In this document: in pieces, positions 7,297-15,050 of the stretch
Layout: each line of letters opens with the position of its first letter
How positions within the stretch are numbered: the stretch's first letter is position 1
Source of the DNA: JBFHER01 sp041584055
Lineage (GTDB): Bacteria; Bacteroidota; Bacteroidia; Bacteroidales; UBA5342
Direction: 5' to 3'
DNA length: 20,006 bases
NCBI GenBank assembly: GCA_041584055.1
Contig: JBFHER010000045.1
Span: forward strand, 1-20,006
The notes under the pieces: generated by a model
Database searches by the model: none
What the model was told of the DNA's origin: nothing
What the model saw: only the letters and a program-made list of their open reading frames with translations
Program-made: the position numbers and the translations under genes

Positions 7297-7785
7297 ATGG
7301 CAAATGTAACGCTCATGTGCGGCAGCAATCAGGGAGACAGGGAACAACTTTTATCAGAAGCCAGATTCATGCTTCAAACACTGGGAAAGATTGCAAAAAA
7401 AAGTGCCATTTACAAATCGGAACCTTGGGGGTTTGAAACAGAAAATCATTTTTTGAATCAGGCAATTATCATATCTACACCTTACACGCCGTATGAGGTT
7501 TTAAAAATAACACAGGCCATTGAAACAAAGCTGGGACGTAAAACAAAATCGATCGATGGAAATTATTCAGATCGTCCGGTAGATATCGATATTCTTTTTT
7601 ATGATGATGCTTTGCTTAAAGATACCCCCGATTTGATACTTCCTCACCCTCATATTGGAAAAAGACGATTTGTTCTGGAACCACTTAACGAACTTATTCC
7701 TGAATATCATCATCCGGAAAATGGAAAATCCATCTCAAAATTGCTCGAGGATTGCCCTGACACCCTTGATGTGCAGATTTGCTGA
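7297..7785 (+). CDS. folK: 2-amino-4-hydroxy-6-hydroxymethyldihydropteridine diphosphokinase
   Basis: This 162-residue protein is close to the E. coli HPPK length (about 158). It transfers pyrophosphate from ATP to 6-hydroxymethyl-7,8-dihydropterin, the step before dihydropteroate synthase in folate synthesis. Visible motifs are the CGSNQGDR start, the NHFLNQA segment (50-56), the signature DRPVDIDILFYDD (92-104) with metal-binding Asp96 and Asp98, and LPHPHIGKRRFVLEPLNEL (115-133). It is the last gene of the run. A CAGATTT/AAATCTG hairpin (7774-7795) overlaps its stop codon but lacks a T tract. Confidence 0.95.
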   Translation: MANVTLMCGSNQGDREQLLSEARFMLQTLGKIAKKSAIYKSEPWGFETENHFLNQAIIISTPYTPYEVLKITQAIETKLGRKTKSIDGNYSDRPVDIDILFYDDALLKDTPDLILPHPHIGKRRFVLEPLNELIPEYHHPENGKSISKLLEDCPDTLDVQIC

Positions 7786-7795
7786 TAAAAATCTG
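7774..7795 (+). terminator. Weak hairpin at the end of folK
   Basis: CAGATTT (7774-7780) and AAATCTG (7789-7795) can pair around an 8-base loop that includes the folK stop. No T run follows on the plus strand, so this is at best a weak transcription end or 3' protective structure between folK and the convergent yaaA. Confidence 0.25.
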
Positions 7796-7822
7796 AACCA
7801 TAGATGATAGCTGTTTTATACA

Positions 7823-8578
7823 CTAAAACCGATCTCTTGTAAAAACAGGCATATCAGGAGTACTCATCGATTCATTGAAATAATATCCATCACTGTTGAA
7901 GCTGATTAATTCTTCGGGATCTTCAATTTTATTTTCAAGAATAAATCGGGTCATAAGCCCTCTTGCTTTTTTTGAATACACGGTAATTACTTTGTATTCC
8001 CCATTTTTTAAGTCTTTGAAAACAGGTGATACAATCCGTTGTTTTAAAACAGTAGGTTGGATGGACTTAAAATATTCATTGCTTGCCAGATTGATGAGCA
8101 CGGTGTTTTCATTCGAAAATGCAGTTTTGAGCTCGAGGCTTATCTTCTTGCCCCAAAACGCGTATAAACTTTTAGAGGAAAGTTGGGTCCCCATTTCCAG
8201 GCGATAGGGTTTTATTCTATCCAATGGTCTTAAAATCCCATATAAACCTGATAGTATTCTAAGATGATCCTGTGCGTATAACAATGTATCCTCACTCAAC
8301 TCCCATGCTTTTAACCCATTGTAAACCTCTCCTTTGAAAATCGCCACAGCTTGTTTCTCAATTGTCTCAGGCAGATCCCATCCCTTGTATCTGTCAGCAT
8401 TCAATTTTGACAGTTTAGCATTGATTTTCATAATCTCACCAAGTTTTTTTACGGACAACTTTTTTAAACGTCGCACCAAACGACTTGTCTCTTCAACAAA
8501 AACAGGTTCCGTAAATACTTGTGTATTAAAATTTAAGGTTAAATCAATTGTTTTAGCAGGAGAAATTAGTACGATCAT
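7823..8578 (-). CDS. yaaA: Peroxide stress protein YaaA
   Basis: This 251-residue protein is the usual length for the YaaA/UPF0246 (DUF328) family. Conserved blocks are the start MIVLISPAKTID, GLKAWELSEDTL, LSGLYGILRPLD, INLASNEYFK, and KKARGLMTRFI near the end. In E. coli YaaA lowers free intracellular iron during hydrogen peroxide stress and belongs to the OxyR regulon; this role is assumed here by family. It is a single minus-strand gene, convergent with folK and divergent from the alkaline phosphatase gene. No exact TAnnTTTG box was found in front of it. Confidence 0.94.
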   Translation of the reverse strand: MIVLISPAKTIDLTLNFNTQVFTEPVFVEETSRLVRRLKKLSVKKLGEIMKINAKLSKLNADRYKGWDLPETIEKQAVAIFKGEVYNGLKAWELSEDTLLYAQDHLRILSGLYGILRPLDRIKPYRLEMGTQLSSKSLYAFWGKKISLELKTAFSNENTVLINLASNEYFKSIQPTVLKQRIVSPVFKDLKNGEYKVITVYSKKARGLMTRFILENKIEDPEELISFNSDGYYFNESMSTPDMPVFTRDRF

Positions 8579-8654
8579 GATTTATTGGGTATTTCAAGTG
8601 TGTTAAATATTATTATCAGCAGCTCATTTATAATTTATTTGACAAGCAAAATAT

Positions 8655-8662
8655 TACATTTG
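8655..8662 (+). promoter_or_regulatory. Candidate promoter -7 box for the alkaline phosphatase gene
   Basis: TACATTTG is an exact TAnnTTTG match, 59 bases before the ATG at 8722. A TTTG lies upstream at 8638-8641, but only 13 bases away, shorter than the usual spacer. The box overlaps the palindrome at 8659-8670. Confidence 0.45.
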
Positions 8663-8670
8663 TTAACAAA
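8659..8670. promoter_or_regulatory. Perfect 12-bp palindrome over the phoA promoter
   Basis: TTTGTTAACAAA is a perfect palindrome that shares its first four bases with the predicted -7 box. A regulator bound here would block transcription start. No known Pho-box match is claimed. Confidence 0.25.
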
Positions 8671-8721
8671 CTATAGAACAAATAAAACACTTTCCGGTTT
8701 ATCTTAAAAACATCTTATAAA

Positions 8722-9876
8722 ATGAAAAAATATTTGATTGCAGTAGTTGCTCTTCTAAGCGTGTCCATATCAGGCAAGGCACAGTACATGAAAAATGACA
8801 TTGTAGAAGCGCCAATGAATAGCCATATCTCAAAAAACACGCATAAAGTTGAAGCGCTTCAGGTTCAGAAACACAAAAACAACAAGACTCCTAAAAACAT
8901 TATTTTTCTGATTGGAGATGGTATGGGAGTGGCTCAGGTATTTGCCGGCATTACTGCAAATAACGGATCCCTTTATCTGGATTACATGAAACACATTGGA
9001 TTTTCTAAAACGCAATCTTCAAACAATTATGTGACTGATTCAGCCGCAGGAGGGACTGCTCTTTCGTGTGGGAAGAAAACAAAAAATGGCATGATTGGGA
9101 TGACACCAGATAGTGTTCCGGTTAAAACTATTTTGGAGATCGCAGAAGAATTGGAAAAATCAACAGGATTGGTTTCAACCTCTGCAATTACACACGCAAC
9201 ACCAGCTAGTTTTATCGCACATCAACCTTCCAGAAATCTGTATGAGAACATTGCTGCAGATTTTTTAAAAACAGACATTGAGGTCTTTATCGGTGGAGGT
9301 TTGCATCATTTTGACAATCGAAAAGATGGTCGCATATTAACAAACGAATTGAAAGATAAGGGGTATAAAGTTTTACGCGACATGGATGAAATAAAGAAAG
9401 TAAAGCGCGGAAAATTAGCAGGCTTAACTGCAGATGTTCATAATCCTACATACCCACAGCGTGGAGAATTACTTCCGGAGGCAACAAAGGTTGCATTAAA
9501 TATATTGGATAATAACAGAAAGGGATTTTTTGTGATGATAGAAGGATCACAAATTGATTGGGGAGGTCATGCAAACAACACCGCCTACATTTCTGAAGAA
9601 ATGCTTGATTTTGACAGAAGCATTGGGGAAGCCTTGAAGTTTGCTATTGAAGATAAAAACACCCTTGTTCTTGTAACTGCAGATCATGAAACCGGAGGTT
9701 TAACATTGCCTGCCGGCAACATGGCAAAAGGCGAGGTAAAAGGTGCCTATACCACCGGACACCACACAGCAATCATGGTCCCAGTATTTGCCTATGGACC
9801 GGGAGCAGAAAAATTCATGGGGATCTACGAAAACACTGAAATTTTTAACAAACTTGAGGAACTTATAAAAAAATAG
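8722..9876 (+). CDS. phoA: Secreted alkaline phosphatase (PhoA family)
   Basis: This 384-residue protein begins with a signal peptide (MKKYLIAVVALLSVSISGKA, likely cut near residue 20-21), so the enzyme acts in the periplasm or outside the cell. Catalytic and metal residues are visible: Asp66 in IGDGMG, Asp106-Ser107 in VTDSAAGGTA (phosphorylated Ser), Glu274/Asp279/His283 in EGSQIDWGGH, Asp321-His322 in TADHETGG, and His347/His348 in TTGHHTA. It releases phosphate from phosphomonoesters. The short length is normal for the Bacillus-like branch. A small beta-barrel gene follows 21 bases later and is probably cotranscribed. Confidence 0.95.
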   Translation: MKKYLIAVVALLSVSISGKAQYMKNDIVEAPMNSHISKNTHKVEALQVQKHKNNKTPKNIIFLIGDGMGVAQVFAGITANNGSLYLDYMKHIGFSKTQSSNNYVTDSAAGGTALSCGKKTKNGMIGMTPDSVPVKTILEIAEELEKSTGLVSTSAITHATPASFIAHQPSRNLYENIAADFLKTDIEVFIGGGLHHFDNRKDGRILTNELKDKGYKVLRDMDEIKKVKRGKLAGLTADVHNPTYPQRGELLPEATKVALNILDNNRKGFFVMIEGSQIDWGGHANNTAYISEEMLDFDRSIGEALKFAIEDKNTLVLVTADHETGGLTLPAGNMAKGEVKGAYTTGHHTAIMVPVFAYGPGAEKFMGIYENTEIFNKLEELIKK

Positions 9877-9897
9877 TTACGAATTTTGAATAAATGT

Positions 9898-10464
9898 ATG
9901 AAGTATTTACTGCTCCTTATTGTTTTTTTACCGCTATCGACATTTTCTCAGGAAGCTCAAATTAGGAAAGTACCAAAACAATATTCTCTTGACTTGGGTT
10001 ATCGTTACCTAACGAAAAACACTTTTGCAAATGGGGCAAATCACGGATCTTCATTTATGTTTGACTATGCATGGCAACTCTCAGGTTTAAATGGGTCAAG
10101 GGCCGCTTTCATTTCTGTTCCCCTTGGATATGCCATGTATCATGAAGAAGGAAAAGATGCTATCAGCGTACTTTCCTACGGGTGGACTGTTCGCCATGAA
10201 TTAGGAAAGAAAAAAAAGTGGATTCCGTTTCTGGGCTACGGACTTCTCCTGAATCAACTTCGTCAGGAAGGCATTGATGGATCTGTTTTTGGACATCAAA
10301 CCCAATTTGATTTTGGATATAATTACTATGGTTCATATCCATGGGTCCCTTTTATAAGGTTAAACTACAGTTTAACCAGACTTCCTCGCTTTGGTGACAC
10401 TGCAAGCGATCGTTTTAACGGGATTGAATTAAAAGTCGGCGTTCGATTCGGAAAGACCAAATAG
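9898..10464 (+). CDS. Small predicted outer-membrane beta-barrel protein
   Basis: I do not recognise a named family. I chose the ATG at 9898 (188 residues) over the in-frame TTG at 9886, because it starts a normal signal peptide (MKYLLLLIVFLPLSTFSQ). The rest is made of short alternating stretches typical of membrane beta-strands, such as YSLDLGYRYL, SSFMFDYAWQL, FGYNYYGSYPWVPFIRLNYSL and a terminal GIELKVGVRF. An eight-strand barrel of the outer membrane is plausible. It follows phoA by 21 bases and ends at the bidirectional terminator at 10473-10503. The link with phosphatase may mean phosphate-related function or only shared export; function unknown. Confidence 0.75.
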   Translation: MKYLLLLIVFLPLSTFSQEAQIRKVPKQYSLDLGYRYLTKNTFANGANHGSSFMFDYAWQLSGLNGSRAAFISVPLGYAMYHEEGKDAISVLSYGWTVRHELGKKKKWIPFLGYGLLLNQLRQEGIDGSVFGHQTQFDFGYNYYGSYPWVPFIRLNYSLTRLPRFGDTASDRFNGIELKVGVRFGKTK

Positions 10465-10472
10465 GGAAAAAT

Positions 10473-10503
10473 AAAAAAGCCAATCGAAAGGATTGGCTTT
10501 TTT
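10473..10503. terminator. Bidirectional terminator between the barrel gene and asnS
   Basis: GCCAATC (10479-10485) pairs with GATTGGC (10491-10497) around a GAAAG loop. Six A residues precede it and six T residues follow, so it works in either direction. It lies 9 bases after the barrel stop and about 20 bases from the asnS stop. Confidence 0.9.
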
Positions 10504-10522
10504 ATTTACATTATACTTTGGT

Positions 10523-11965
10523 TTAAAACTCCGCATTTTTTGGTGTTCGAGGAAAAGGGATCACGTCCCTTATGTTCCCCATTCCGGTTACAAATAACAT
10601 CAATCGTTCAAATCCAAGGCCAAATCCACTGTGAACAACGGTTCCGAAACGACGCGTATCAAGGTACCACCACATATCCTCTAGGGGTATACCCATCACC
10701 TTTATTTTTTCAACCAGCGTATCGTAATCTTCCTCACGTTGTGATCCTCCCACAATTTCTCCTATACCAGGGAAAAGAATATCCATCGCACGCACGGTTT
10801 TTTTATCCTCATTTAACTTCATATAAAATGCTTTAATCGAGGCAGGATAATCTGTTAAAATTACAGGTTTTTTAAAGTGCTTTTCCACAAGGTAGCGCTC
10901 ATGTTCACTTTGCAGATCCGTTCCAAATCCATTTACCGGATACTTAAACTTTTTCTTCTTGTGCGGTTTTGAGTTCATTAAGATCTCAATGGCCTCCGTA
11001 TAGGTTAAACGAACAAAATCATTATCGATGATCATATTCAACTTCTCGATCAACTCCATGCTTTTTTCAGCATCCGGTTTACTTTTCTCTTCTTCCGTTA
11101 ATCGTTTGCTTAAAAACTGAAGGTCCTCCATGCAATTGTCCAATGCATATTGAATCAGGTATTTTAAAAATTCTTCCGCCAAATCCATGTTATCTACGAT
11201 ATCGTAGAACGCCATTTCCGGTTCAATCATCCAGAATTCCGCCAGGTGACGGGTTGTATTAGAGTTTTCTGCTCGAAACGTTGGGCCAAAGGTATAAATC
11301 TCACCCATGGCCAATGCCGCCAATTCACCTTCCAATTGTCCTGAAACAGTCAAATTTGACTCACGGCCAAAAAAGTCCTGTTTATAATCAATTGAACCAT
11401 CCTCATTTAAAGGAGGATTTTTCAGATCCAGCGTAGTAACCTGAAACATCTCCCCGGCACCTTCGGCATCGGATGCAGTGATAATCGGAGTATGAATATT
11501 TACAAAACCTTTTTTCGTAAAAAATTCATGTACTGCAAATATCATGGCATGGCGCACACGAGCAATAGAACTAAAGGTTGCAGTTCTATAACGCAAGTGA
11601 GCAATCTCTCTTAAAAATTCAAGTGAGTGCTTTTTGGGCTGCAATGGATACTTTTCAGGATCAGCTACACCAAGCACGTCAATGTGTCTGGCTTCTATTT
11701 CAACTTTTTGTCCGGATCCCTGGGATTCAACAACAATGCCCTTTACGGAGATTGCTGCACCCGTGGTTATTTTTTTTAGAATTTCCTCGCCGAAAGAAGC
11801 CACGTCAACTACAACCTGAAGGTTATTAATTGTAGAGCCATCATTCAAGGCTATAAAATTAACCTGTTTGCTACCACGCTTCGTCCTCACCCAGGCCTTC
11901 ACTGTAATGTCCTGTCCTATCTTTGCTGATGAAAATACATCTGCTATTTTTACTCTATCTAACAT
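10523..11965 (-). CDS. asnS: Asparaginyl-tRNA synthetase
   Basis: I chose the ATG at 11965 (480 residues). The longer frame from 12049 would start upstream of the promoter box at 12009-12016 and adds 28 residues of unlikely sequence. The enzyme charges tRNA-Asn with asparagine in the cytosol. An N-terminal OB-fold anticodon-binding domain (about residues 1-110: KAWVRTKRGSKQVNFIALNDGS) is followed by a class II catalytic core with motif 2 (GPTFRAENSNTTRHLAEF) and motif 3 (GFGLGFERLMLF). The ending RDVIPFPRTPKNAEF is typical of AsnRS rather than AspRS. An insertion of charged residues (about 270-320: RLTEEEKSKPDAEKS) is seen in Bacteroidota enzymes. It stands alone. Confidence 0.96.
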   Translation of the reverse strand: MLDRVKIADVFSSAKIGQDITVKAWVRTKRGSKQVNFIALNDGSTINNLQVVVDVASFGEEILKKITTGAAISVKGIVVESQGSGQKVEIEARHIDVLGVADPEKYPLQPKKHSLEFLREIAHLRYRTATFSSIARVRHAMIFAVHEFFTKKGFVNIHTPIITASDAEGAGEMFQVTTLDLKNPPLNEDGSIDYKQDFFGRESNLTVSGQLEGELAALAMGEIYTFGPTFRAENSNTTRHLAEFWMIEPEMAFYDIVDNMDLAEEFLKYLIQYALDNCMEDLQFLSKRLTEEEKSKPDAEKSMELIEKLNMIIDNDFVRLTYTEAIEILMNSKPHKKKKFKYPVNGFGTDLQSEHERYLVEKHFKKPVILTDYPASIKAFYMKLNEDKKTVRAMDILFPGIGEIVGGSQREEDYDTLVEKIKVMGIPLEDMWWYLDTRRFGTVVHSGFGLGFERLMLFVTGMGNIRDVIPFPRTPKNAEF

Positions 11966-12008
11966 ATCTCTATGGTTTTTACCAATAAAACCCCTTATTT
12001 TAAGGGTG

Positions 12009-12016
12009 CAAAGATA
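12009..12016 (-). promoter_or_regulatory. Candidate promoter -7 box for asnS
   Basis: TATCTTTG on the minus strand is an exact TAnnTTTG match, 43 bases before the ATG at 11965, with TTTA at the -33 position after a 19-base spacer. Its position excludes the longer asnS reading frame. Confidence 0.6.
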
Positions 12017-12074
12017 GAAATAAAGCTTAAAAAGATAAACCACATCCATTAATATAATGCGACTTAATAGGTTT

Positions 12075-12082
12075 TAATTTTG
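12075..12082 (+). promoter_or_regulatory. Candidate promoter -7 box for the DUF2461 gene
   Basis: TAATTTTG is an exact TAnnTTTG match, 40 bases before the ATG at 12123. No good -33 element is seen. With the asnS box at 12009-12016 it makes this 157-base gap a divergent promoter region. Confidence 0.5.
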
Positions 12083-12122
12083 AACCTCTCTGCACTAAGA
12101 ATGTTTAATAAAAAAAATAACA

Positions 12123-12779
12123 ATGGAATCAATCTTAAATTTCCTTCAGGATCTTAGTGAAAATAACAACAAAGAATGGTTTGATCAACACAGAAGTGTT
12201 TATCAGGATACAAAACAGAAGTTTCTTGCTATCACAGAAATGCTAAACAATGAAATCAGGCAGTTTGATGCATCGCTTCCATTGGAAGACCCTAAGAAGT
12301 TTATGTTTCGAATATTCAGAGATGTAAGGTTTTCGAAAGACAAACGACCTTACAAGACCAATTTCGGAAGTTTTTTGGTTCCCGGGGGACGTAAATCACC
12401 GGGCGCTGGTTATTACCTTCATTTGGAACCGGATGCCTGCTTTGTTGGCGGAGGCATTTACATGCCTCCTGGAGATATCCTTAAACAAATCAGAGCGGCC
12501 ATTTATGAGGCGCCAGAAGAACTACTTGAAATCATCAACTCAAAAGAATTTGAAAAGCACTATGGAAAACTGTGGGGAGAACAGCTAAAAACTGCCCCAA
12601 GAGGATTCCCAAAAGACTGGGAACACATTGACTTATTGCGCTACAAATCTTTTATTGGGAGCAAATCATTTACGACACAGGAAGTATTATCCGCGGATTT
12701 TTTAGAAAAGGCAGTAGAATCTTTTCGGGCATTGTATCCTTTGAATCGATATTTGAATGATGTTCTTGCAAAAGCTTAA
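12123..12779 (+). CDS. DUF2461 family protein
   Basis: This 218-residue protein is predicted soluble and has no signal peptide. It has the conserved blocks of the DUF2461/TIGR02453 family: NNNKEWFDQHR near residues 14-24, FRIFRDVRFSKDKRPYKTNFG near 62-82, GGRKSPGAGYYLHLEPD near 87-103, and GGGIYMPPG near 108-116. The family is common in Bacteroidota and has no assigned biochemical role that I know of. The strings of conserved Arg/Lys and the RFSKDKRPYK core suggest a binding surface for a phosphate-containing ligand, but that is inference. It is a single gene between asnS (divergent) and ddl (convergent). Confidence 0.9.
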   Translation: MESILNFLQDLSENNNKEWFDQHRSVYQDTKQKFLAITEMLNNEIRQFDASLPLEDPKKFMFRIFRDVRFSKDKRPYKTNFGSFLVPGGRKSPGAGYYLHLEPDACFVGGGIYMPPGDILKQIRAAIYEAPEELLEIINSKEFEKHYGKLWGEQLKTAPRGFPKDWEHIDLLRYKSFIGSKSFTTQEVLSADFLEKAVESFRALYPLNRYLNDVLAKA

Positions 12780-12933
12780 TCAGCTTTGGAAACAGACCAA
12801 TTTTTAACTCAGGTAAAAGCCACAAACCTTGAATGTGTCCACAATATAATTTTGTTGCTCAATAACAATTGCAGCAAATTACCCGGATGCAGAAAGGTGC
12901 CCTGTGATAAGTAACATTTGGATGCTTCACTAA

Positions 12934-12963
12934 ACTAAGCCTTTATGCCTTTGTCTGCTTAGT
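12934..12963. other. Inverted repeat at the ddl 3' end
   Basis: ACTAAGC (12934-12940) and GCTTAGT (12957-12963) can pair around a 16-base loop and overlap the ddl stop codon. No T tract of note follows in either direction, so a role as terminator is doubtful. The rest of the convergent gap 12780-12958 shows no gene. Confidence 0.3.
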
Positions 12964-13951
12964 CGCCCATTGATCCTGCCAAAGCATCTTCTATTATTTC
13001 GTTAAAGACATCCTTCATCTGCAAACCAGCGGCTTCCACCTGTTGGGGGATAAAGCTCGTTAGGGTCATGCCGGGTGTTGTATTCACCTCAAGCAGATAA
13101 ATTGTTTTATTATCAATGATATAATCCACACGGACAATCCCTTTACAACCCAGGATGTCATAAATGGCTGAGGACAGTTTTTGTATTCGATCCGTCAATT
13201 CATCAGAAATGCGGGCCGGCGTAATCTCTTCAGCCATACCTGAAACATACTTTGCTTCGAAATCGAAGAAATCGTTTTTTGGCACCACTTCAGTCACCGG
13301 TAAAATTGTTTCTCCGCTTTTTGTTTTATAAAGACCATTTGTTACTTCCGTGCCTGATATCAACGCTTCAATAATCACCTCATCGCTTTCTTTGAACGCT
13401 TTTTGGATTGCTTCATGTATCTGGTCTTCTTTCGTCACTTTTGTTACACCAAAACTGGAACCACCTGCATTTGGTTTTATAAAACAGGGGATTCCCACCA
13501 ATTCAAGGACCTGATCCACTGTAACCGGTTTTCCTTTTCTAACCAGCATGGATTCTGCTACTTTTATACCGAAGCTCTTCAGGTAGGTATTGCAGCAGAA
13601 CTTATTAAAGGTAAGAGCAGATGCCAGAACACCGGAGGAGGAATACGGAATTCCTATCATCTCCAAATAGCCCTGTAACTGACCATCTTCTCCGGGCATT
13701 CCATGAATGGTATTGTACACGCAGTCAAATGTTACTCTTTTGCCATTCATTAAAAAAGAGAAATCATTTTTATCGAGAGGAAGATCCATTTCTTCAGAAA
13801 TCCGAACACGCCAATTTCCTGATTCCAAAATAACCGTATAAGTCGTAAACTTTTCCTTATCAATGAAACGTTCAACTCCCGCCGCACTTTTAAGCGAAAC
13901 AACAATCTCTGATTGATCTCCGCCGGCAACAATAGCAATATTTTTTTTCAT
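12959..13951 (-). CDS. ddl: D-alanine--D-alanine ligase
   Basis: This 330-residue ATP-grasp enzyme joins two D-alanines for peptidoglycan precursors in the cytosol. Visible motifs are HGMPGEDG (83-90) in the N-terminal domain, IKPNAGGSSFGV (158-169; ATP phosphate binding), EAKY (232-235) in the omega loop, RVDYII with Asp276, and LEVNTTPGMT with Glu288/Asn290 metal ligands. The omega-loop residue Tyr235 corresponds to the Tyr found in D-Ala-D-Ala ligases; D-Ala-D-Lac enzymes have Phe there, so a normal vancomycin-sensitive product is expected. It is the last gene of the PASTA-rluD-ddl block, 61 bases after rluD, with no promoter box in the gap. Confidence 0.96.
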   Translation of the reverse strand: MKKNIAIVAGGDQSEIVVSLKSAAGVERFIDKEKFTTYTVILESGNWRVRISEEMDLPLDKNDFSFLMNGKRVTFDCVYNTIHGMPGEDGQLQGYLEMIGIPYSSSGVLASALTFNKFCCNTYLKSFGIKVAESMLVRKGKPVTVDQVLELVGIPCFIKPNAGGSSFGVTKVTKEDQIHEAIQKAFKESDEVIIEALISGTEVTNGLYKTKSGETILPVTEVVPKNDFFDFEAKYVSGMAEEITPARISDELTDRIQKLSSAIYDILGCKGIVRVDYIIDNKTIYLLEVNTTPGMTLTSFIPQQVEAAGLQMKDVFNEIIEDALAGSMGD

Positions 13952-14012
13952 TTTTTATTAAACAGTATGCTTAAAGTATTGAGACCTGTGAATTATACCT
14001 ATTTGAATTTGA

Positions 14013-15050
14013 TTAATCTTCTCTGCTTGCAATGTAATTTTCCCACTTTTCAATCAGGAGCTTCATATCTTCTGGCAGTGGTGAGTCAAACTCCATAAAT
14101 TCTCCGGTTCCAGGGTGCACAAAACCAAGTGTTTTTGCATGCAGCGCCTGACGGGGGCATAAATTAAAACAGTTTTGCACAAACTGCTTGTATTTTGTAA
14201 AAGTGGTTCCTTTCAGTATTTGATTGCCACCATAAACTTCATCGTTAAAAAGTGGATGTCCGATGTGCTTCATATGAACACGAATCTGATGTGTTCTCCC
14301 CGTCTCCAAGCGACATTCAACCAAAGAAACATAGCTATATCGTGCCAACACCTTATAATGGGTTACAGCATGTTTACCCATTTCACCATCCGGAAACACA
14401 TCCATCCCAATGCGGTCTTTTATATTCCGTCCAATATTTCCTTCAATCGTCCCCTCGTCCTCTTTTATGTGCCCCCATACGACAGCCAGATACCTTCTTT
14501 TTGTCGTTTTATCAAAGAACTGCTTTGCAAGCTTATTCTTGGCGAGTTCTGTTTTGGCAATTACGAGTAAGCCTGTGGTATTTTTATCGATCCGATGTAC
14601 GAGACCTGGCCGGGGATCTTTACTATTAAAAAGCGGCAAATCCTGGAGGTAATAAGCAAGTCCATTTACCAGGGTCCCGGAATAATTTCCATGACCCGGA
14701 TGCACTACCAAGCCAGCCTGTTTATTGATAACCATCAGCTGATCATCTTCATAGATGATATCCAGAGGGATGTTTTCTTTTATGATTTCAATTTCCCGTG
14801 GGGGATATTCCAATACAACAGAAACAATATCCCTGGCCCTGACCTTGAAATTTGACTTCACGGATTTATCGTTAACCAGGATATTTCCCGCAGAAGCTGC
14901 CATCTGAATCTTTGACCTGGAAGCATTTCTGATACGATCTACAAGAAATTTATCCACCCTTACAGGCGTCTGCCCCGGATCACATTCAAAGCGAAAATGT
15001 TCAAATAGTTCCTGTTCTTCCTGATCGTTTACTTGTTCGAATTCTGCCAT
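14013..15050 (-). CDS. rluD: RluA/RluD-family 23S rRNA pseudouridine synthase
   Basis: This 345-residue protein has an N-terminal S4 RNA-binding domain (about 28-90: VRVDKFLVDRI, SRSKIQMAASAGNILVND) and a pseudouridine synthase domain with the catalytic motif GLVHRIDKNTTG (Asp155) and the later ETGRTHQIRVHMKHIGHP. RluD in E. coli makes pseudouridines in helix 69 of 23S rRNA; the S4 domain and length support this branch, though the exact site is inferred. Its ATG follows the stop of the PASTA gene with no gap, so translation is probably coupled. The link to cell-wall genes on both sides is a recurring Bacteroidota gene order. Confidence 0.92.
   Translation of the reverse strand: MAEFEQVNDQEEQELFEHFRFECDPGQTPVRVDKFLVDRIRNASRSKIQMAASAGNILVNDKSVKSNFKVRARDIVSVVLEYPPREIEIIKENIPLDIIYEDDQLMVINKQAGLVVHPGHGNYSGTLVNGLAYYLQDLPLFNSKDPRPGLVHRIDKNTTGLLVIAKTELAKNKLAKQFFDKTTKRRYLAVVWGHIKEDEGTIEGNIGRNIKDRIGMDVFPDGEMGKHAVTHYKVLARYSYVSLVECRLETGRTHQIRVHMKHIGHPLFNDEVYGGNQILKGTTFTKYKQFVQNCFNLCPRQALHAKTLGFVHPGTGEFMEFDSPLPEDMKLLIEKWENYIASRED

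Noticed and set aside
8642..8670. Shared peroxide operator between yaaA and rubrerythrin (both have CAAAATATT upstream)
   Set aside because: A nine-base AT-rich word is likely by chance, and the surrounding symmetry differs between the two sites.
11966..12049. Longer asnS frame with 28 additional N-terminal residues
   Set aside because: The extension covers the predicted promoter box (12009-12016) and has no AsnRS similarity; the ATG at 11965 starts the normal family N-terminus.
12780..12958. Possible small gene or RNA between DUF2461 and ddl
   Set aside because: No convincing start, frame or stable GC-rich fold was found in this 179-base convergent gap.
13952..14012. Separate promoter for ddl
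   Set aside because: No TAnnTTTG box is present in the 61-base gap; cotranscription with rluD is simpler.
14175..14855. Several overlapping plus-strand open frames opposite rluD
   Set aside because: They are shadows of a well-conserved gene; none has recognisable protein features or a start context.
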